The notes beneath the pieces are model-generated. The model made no database searches, had not been told where the DNA came from, and saw only the letters and a program-made list of their open reading frames with translations. The position numbers were made by a program, and so were the translations under genes. A stretch of DNA of 64,000 nucleotides from CAYLKK01 sp964412505 (lineage in GTDB: Bacteria; Pseudomonadota; Alphaproteobacteria; UBA3830; CAYLKK01), in NCBI GenBank assembly GCA_964412505.1, contig CAYPOM010000001.1, forward strand, positions 62,001-126,000. The letters are read 5' to 3'. Positions 60,580 to 64,000 of this stretch are shown here, piece after piece. Position 1 is the stretch's first letter. The number at the start of each line of letters is the position of its first letter.

Positions 60580-62000
60580 ATGCATGACATTATAAAAATA
60601 AAAAATTTCGATTTATCATTTCCAAATAAAATATGTTTTGAAAATTTTTCGACCGAAGTCGCATTCGGTGATCGCATTGCTGTTATCGGAAAAAACGGCA
60701 GTGGAAAAACGACTCTGCTGAAAATGATCGCAGATCAAAATCAAAATATTTCGCAGGCTTACGTTCCGCAAATTATCGAAAATTTCGACTCGTTCAGCGG
60801 AGGCGAACGTTTCAACAAAAGTTTATCAGCTGCTTTAAGCAAAAATCCGTCAATTCTGCTGCTCGATGAACCGACAAATCATTTGGATCTCGACAATCGA
60901 AAAAGTTTGATGCGTATGTTAAATTCCTATTACGGAACTTTGATTGTCGTCACGCATGATGAAGAGCTTTTGCAAAAATGCTGCGATATTTTATGGTACA
61001 TCGATAATGAAAAAGTCACGATTTTTCGAGGAAAATACAATGACTACATGAGAGCGCGTCAAACGCAATATCAATCTGTTTCGCATCAAATGCATTTGCT
61101 TGAGCGCGAAAAAAAATCTATGCATGAAAAATTGATGAAAGAACAAGAGAGAGCCGCAAAAAGCAAAGCGTCCGGAAAGAAAAAAATCGCCGATAAAAAA
61201 TGGATAAAATCTGTTGCAGATCAAAAAACTATGAAAGCAGAAAAATCGCAGGGAAAAAATTTAAAAAATCTCGATGCGAAAAAACAAAAATTATCTGAAC
61301 ATTTGAACGAAATGCGCATGCCCGAAATTATTGTGCCGAAATTTCATCTACCTTTTCAGAACGTCAGAGACGAAATGATCATTGCAATAAATGATGGCGC
61401 AATCGGATATTCTGCTGAAAATTTTATCGCATCAAATATAAATTTTTCGGTTATGTCTCATGAACATGTTGCGATCATCGGGAAAAATGGAAGTGGGAAA
61501 ACGACTTTGCTTCGAGCGATTATGAATGATCCGTCTGTTATAAAGAAAGGCGATTGGAATATTCCGAAATTATCTGAAATCGGTTATTTAGATCAACATT
61601 ATAAAAATTTAGATTCCGAAAAATCCGCACTTGAAATCATTTCCGAAACAAATCCATCGTGGAGTCATGCAGAAATACGAAAACACCTGAATGATTTTCT
61701 GTTCAGAAAAAATGAAGAAGTGAATTGCACCGAAAAGAATCTTTCCGGAGGCGAAAAAGCGCGATTATCTCTGGCACAAATCGCTGCGAGAATTCCAAGC
61801 TGCTGATTCTTGATGAAATAACCAACAACATCGATCTGGAAACCAAAAATCATCTCATAGAAATTTTGCGAGAATATCCCGCAGCCATGATTATCGTTTC
61901 GCATGATCAAACATTTTTGGAGAAAATAAAAATCGACCAAAATTCAGATTTTCCCCAAATCTCTTACTCTCAAAATCGACAATTTTTGTTGAAATTTTAG
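60580..62000 (+). pseudogene. ABC-F family ATPase, single-base frameshift near the end
   Basis: A soluble twin-ATPase protein of the ABC-F family, which acts on ribosomes and can protect them from antibiotics. The first domain has GKNGSGKTTLLKMI, FSGGERFNKSL and LLLDEPTNHLDL. The linker is Lys-rich (residues 165-240). The second has GKNGSGKTTLLRAI and NLSGGEKARLSLAQIA. The frame then breaks at 61797-61798 and stops at 61806. Adding one A restores KLLILDEITNNIDLETKNHL to 62000, for about 473 aa in total. The break removes the second Walker B. Confidence 0.82.
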
Positions 62001-62001
62001 A

Positions 62002-62051
62002 TGGTGCTGAAAAGAGGAATCGAACCTCCGACCTACTGATTACGAATCAGC
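62002..62051 (-). repeat. 3' fragment of tRNA-Thr, candidate attachment site
   Basis: These 50 bases are an exact reverse complement of 50101-50150, the anticodon arm to CCA of tRNA-Thr (CGU). Similarity ends abruptly at both ends. It sits 209 bp before a tyrosine integrase. Such integrases commonly use the 3' end of tRNA genes as attachment sites, so this is likely an att site left by integration. Confidence 0.85.
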
Positions 62052-62163
62052 TGTCACAACCTTTACTATTAATTTACGATAACGCCTAAGGACTTGGAAT
62101 TTCAACGCAAAAATTAATCTGCGTTTAGATATGTGTTTATATATATAGCTCCCCGCTTATGGA

Positions 62164-62196
62164 AATTTAGCACTAATTTAGCACTAATTTAGCACT
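62164..62196 (+). repeat. Three tandem 11-bp repeats before the integrase
   Basis: AATTTAGCACT occurs three times in direct tandem, exactly, between the tRNA-Thr fragment and the integrase start. Such short direct repeats near an att site are typical of arm-type integrase or excisionase binding sites. Confidence 0.65.
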
Positions 62197-62260
62197 AAAA
62201 TGCTGCTTTGCTTTATAACTGCGATTATAATAAACAATATATAACAATGGGCAACTGATT

Positions 62261-63436
62261 ATGGCAACGGATGTCACATGTAGAACAAAAGGAATTTTTT
62301 ACAGAGAACATGACACAAGAAAACATGGCAGACAAAAAGATCGTTACTATGCTATACGATATACTACAGACAAAAAACCTGAAGAAGAAGGATTAGGTTT
62401 GGCTAGTGAAGGATGGACTGAAGTTAAGGTAAGTGAAATTCTAACAGGAATTAAAGCGAATATTCGTCTCGGCAAACATCCACAATCTTTAAAAGAGATG
62501 CGTGAGATTAACCAAAAAGCGGTAGCTGAAGAAAAGCAAGAAGCCATAGAGAACGGTAGTGGAGTTTTATTTAGTGATGTTTTTAATAAATACATAGAGC
62601 AAGTTAAAATAGATACACTGAAGAAAACATACGAAGCTCGGCAGGACAGGTACCGCATATATATAGAGCCATTTATACAGAATAAAACAATGTCTGAAAT
62701 AAAAAAGCAAGATATAGAAGACATAAAAATGAATATGCTCAAGAAGAACAGAGCTGATGACACAATCAAGAAGACGATAGCGATTGTATCACAGGTATAT
62801 AAGTATGCTATGGAGCATGAAATCTATATTGGAGCAAATCCTGCCGATAACGTGAAAGTGAAGTGCAAAGATAATAGAAGAACGAGGTTCTTAACTCATG
62901 AAGAAGCTAGATTGCTATTAGATGAATTTAAATTACATAGCGAACAAGTTTATGATATTGCTTGCATGGCGTTGTATACAGGCCTTAGAGCAGGGGAAAT
63001 AAGAAACATGACATGGGAATGTATACAGTGGAATGCGAATAAACTATGCGCTAAATGGAGAAAAAATGGGGAGAATGATTTAATTCCTATGCGCCCAGAA
63101 TTAAGATCAATGTTAGAAAAAAGATACGCTAAAAGAGACAAACAATCTATATATATTTTTATAGCAAATGATGGGAATAAGCTAAGATCTATATCTAGGA
63201 CATTTAGTAAATGCGTTGAAAAACTCGGACTCAACAACGGTATAACAGATGATTTGAATAAAGTCGTTTTTCATACATTGCGTCACACTTATGCTAGTTG
63301 GTTAGTTATGAACGGCGTTGATTTGTATACGACTCAAAAGCTCATGGGGCATAAATCCAATCAAATGACTCAAAGGTATTCTCACTTAGCACCAGGTCAT
63401 TTAGAAAAAGCCATAAGTAAATTGCCTACGATTTAA
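62261..63436 (+). CDS. Tyrosine recombinase / phage-type integrase
   Basis: The 391-aa product has an N-terminal arm-binding and core-binding region (IYIEPFIQNKTMSEIKKQDI) and a C-terminal catalytic domain. That domain has the Arg of GLRAGEIRNM, HTLRHTYASWL, the His of MGHKSNQMTQRY, and the nucleophile Tyr in RYSHLAP. All catalytic residues appear present. It resembles integrases of prophages and genomic islands and is immediately right of the tRNA-Thr fragment. Confidence 0.93.
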   Translation: MATDVTCRTKGIFYREHDTRKHGRQKDRYYAIRYTTDKKPEEEGLGLASEGWTEVKVSEILTGIKANIRLGKHPQSLKEMREINQKAVAEEKQEAIENGSGVLFSDVFNKYIEQVKIDTLKKTYEARQDRYRIYIEPFIQNKTMSEIKKQDIEDIKMNMLKKNRADDTIKKTIAIVSQVYKYAMEHEIYIGANPADNVKVKCKDNRRTRFLTHEEARLLLDEFKLHSEQVYDIACMALYTGLRAGEIRNMTWECIQWNANKLCAKWRKNGENDLIPMRPELRSMLEKRYAKRDKQSIYIFIANDGNKLRSISRTFSKCVEKLGLNNGITDDLNKVVFHTLRHTYASWLVMNGVDLYTTQKLMGHKSNQMTQRYSHLAPGHLEKAISKLPTI

Positions 63437-63502
63437 ATTAATAAGTATATCTTAATATTCCAGTAGTATAATTAAGTAAATTTACTTTACGTGAAAGATA
63501 TA

Positions 63503-64000
63503 ATGAAAAATTTTCTAAGAAAAATACTATTACTGTTTGTATTAGGGGTCCTAAGCCAACCGTGTGTCGAAAATACATGCTCTGGGATGAGGGTTTATGA
63601 GGCAAAGCAAGCAAAAACTACAAATATTTTTGAATTAAGCGCGCATGGATTATATACCGGACGAGCTTTTAAAAGTGTAGAAGATTGGAATAAAGTCTCC
63701 TTTAAAGAAGCTCTTTTAGAAATTTTCCCATACATTGCGCCATTATACGCTTTCGGTCATACAAAATTTTCTGAGAGATATAAGATTATATATGATACGA
63801 TAATTTCGAAGTTTGGTAATATTACTAATTTCGTAGAAGAGATAGAAAAACAAAGGGAACTTGCTGTAGCGCATCATTGTGACCACATAGCAATCGCTCG
63901 TGTAATTGTACATCTCAATTCTCCAAATTTGTGCTATGTGTACCCAATACCGTATTTATTTGTTTCAGGGAATACACTATCTAATACAAAAAAATATGGT
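63503..64000 (+). CDS. Partial secreted protein of unknown function
   Basis: An open frame from the ATG at 63503 runs off the right end (166 residues seen). It has a signal peptide (MKNFLRKILLLFVLGVLSQP) followed by CVENTCSGM. The mature part contains KSVEDWNKVSFKEALLEIFP and AVAHHCDHIAIARVIVHLN, with no recognised domain. GTGAAAG precedes the ATG. It follows the integrase and may be cargo of the integrated element or an older neighbour. Confidence 0.6.
   Translation, partial: MKNFLRKILLLFVLGVLSQPCVENTCSGMRVYEAKQAKTTNIFELSAHGLYTGRAFKSVEDWNKVSFKEALLEIFPYIAPLYAFGHTKFSERYKIIYDTIISKFGNITNFVEEIEKQRELAVAHHCDHIAIARVIVHLNSPNLCYVYPIPYLFVSGNTLSNTKKYG

Noticed and set aside
50075..62051. One 12-kb genomic island bounded by the intact tRNA-Thr and its fragment
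   Set aside because: The two copies are in inverted orientation, whereas integration gives direct repeats, and core genes (secE, nusG, rplM, rpsI, clpX) lie between them.

Overview
The window looks like a chromosomal segment of an AT-rich, host-associated alphaproteobacterium, most plausibly of the Holosporales/Rickettsiales-like intracellular symbionts. This is inference from gene content; no search was run. Supporting signs are a TimA-like Tim44 protein, an alphaproteobacterial HemY with a C-terminal Cys motif, a lone MlaD, an RpoH-type sigma factor, a fused FolK-FolP, a Kdo/LPS export block, many secreted proteins of unknown function, BspA-type leucine-rich-repeat proteins and decayed insertion sequences. 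TGA is used as a normal stop codon throughout.

Layout. 1-6.9 kb: tRNA-Pro, then an alpha/beta hydrolase, a transaldolase-like enzyme and two sugar ABC permeases, followed by ruvX, an NhaD-type antiporter and recF. 6.9-15.5 kb (mostly minus): a membrane-anchored FkbM methyltransferase, a nitronate-monooxygenase-like flavoprotein, pnp-rpsO-truB, mlaD, phaB, holB (plus strand), yraN and two Flp pilin-like genes. 15.5-18.3 kb is a mosaic patch: two IS30 transposase remnants flank tRNA-Gln, a TssE-like and a candidate Hcp-like gene (type VI secretion), a Tim44-like gene and tRNA-Arg. 18.3-27.7 kb (minus): mutS, rnhB, nfo, folA, pgsA, a DUF2066-like secreted protein, lptB, a fused lptC-lptA, kdsD and nth.

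27.8-34.2 kb: a secreted LRR protein, an unknown secreted protein, parA, and a very large secreted Ala/Pro-rich protein broken by a frame change at an A10 tract. 34.4-39 kb: phaA, rpoH, two small secreted proteins and phaZ, which with phaB at 13.1 kb give three steps of polyhydroxybutyrate metabolism (no PHB synthase is seen here). 39.2-49.9 kb: fmt, hemY, a voltage-gated-type ion channel, a second anchored FkbM methyltransferase, a secreted protein combining an Entamoeba-like F-box/BspA module with LRR_5 repeats, tRNA-Arg, obgE, a secreted protein, folB, folKP and rsmG. 50-53.7 kb: tRNA-Thr and two large secreted proteins of unknown function. 54-57.6 kb: tRNA-Phe, tRNA-Ser, tRNA-Trp, secE-nusG-rplM-rpsI and clpX.

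57.8-64 kb is accessory DNA: an IS630 remnant, a broken hypothetical gene, a VapBC toxin-antitoxin pair, an aminoglycoside-phosphotransferase-like gene and an ABC-F gene that each carry one single-base frameshift, a 50-bp exact copy of the 3' part of tRNA-Thr, direct repeats, a tyrosine integrase and the start of another secreted protein. The strongest leads are the eukaryote-like LRR effector candidate (43.5 kb), the homopolymer-switched secreted protein (31.9 kb), the hcp-tssE pair between IS30 remnants (16-17 kb) and the integrase next to the tRNA-Thr fragment (62 kb).
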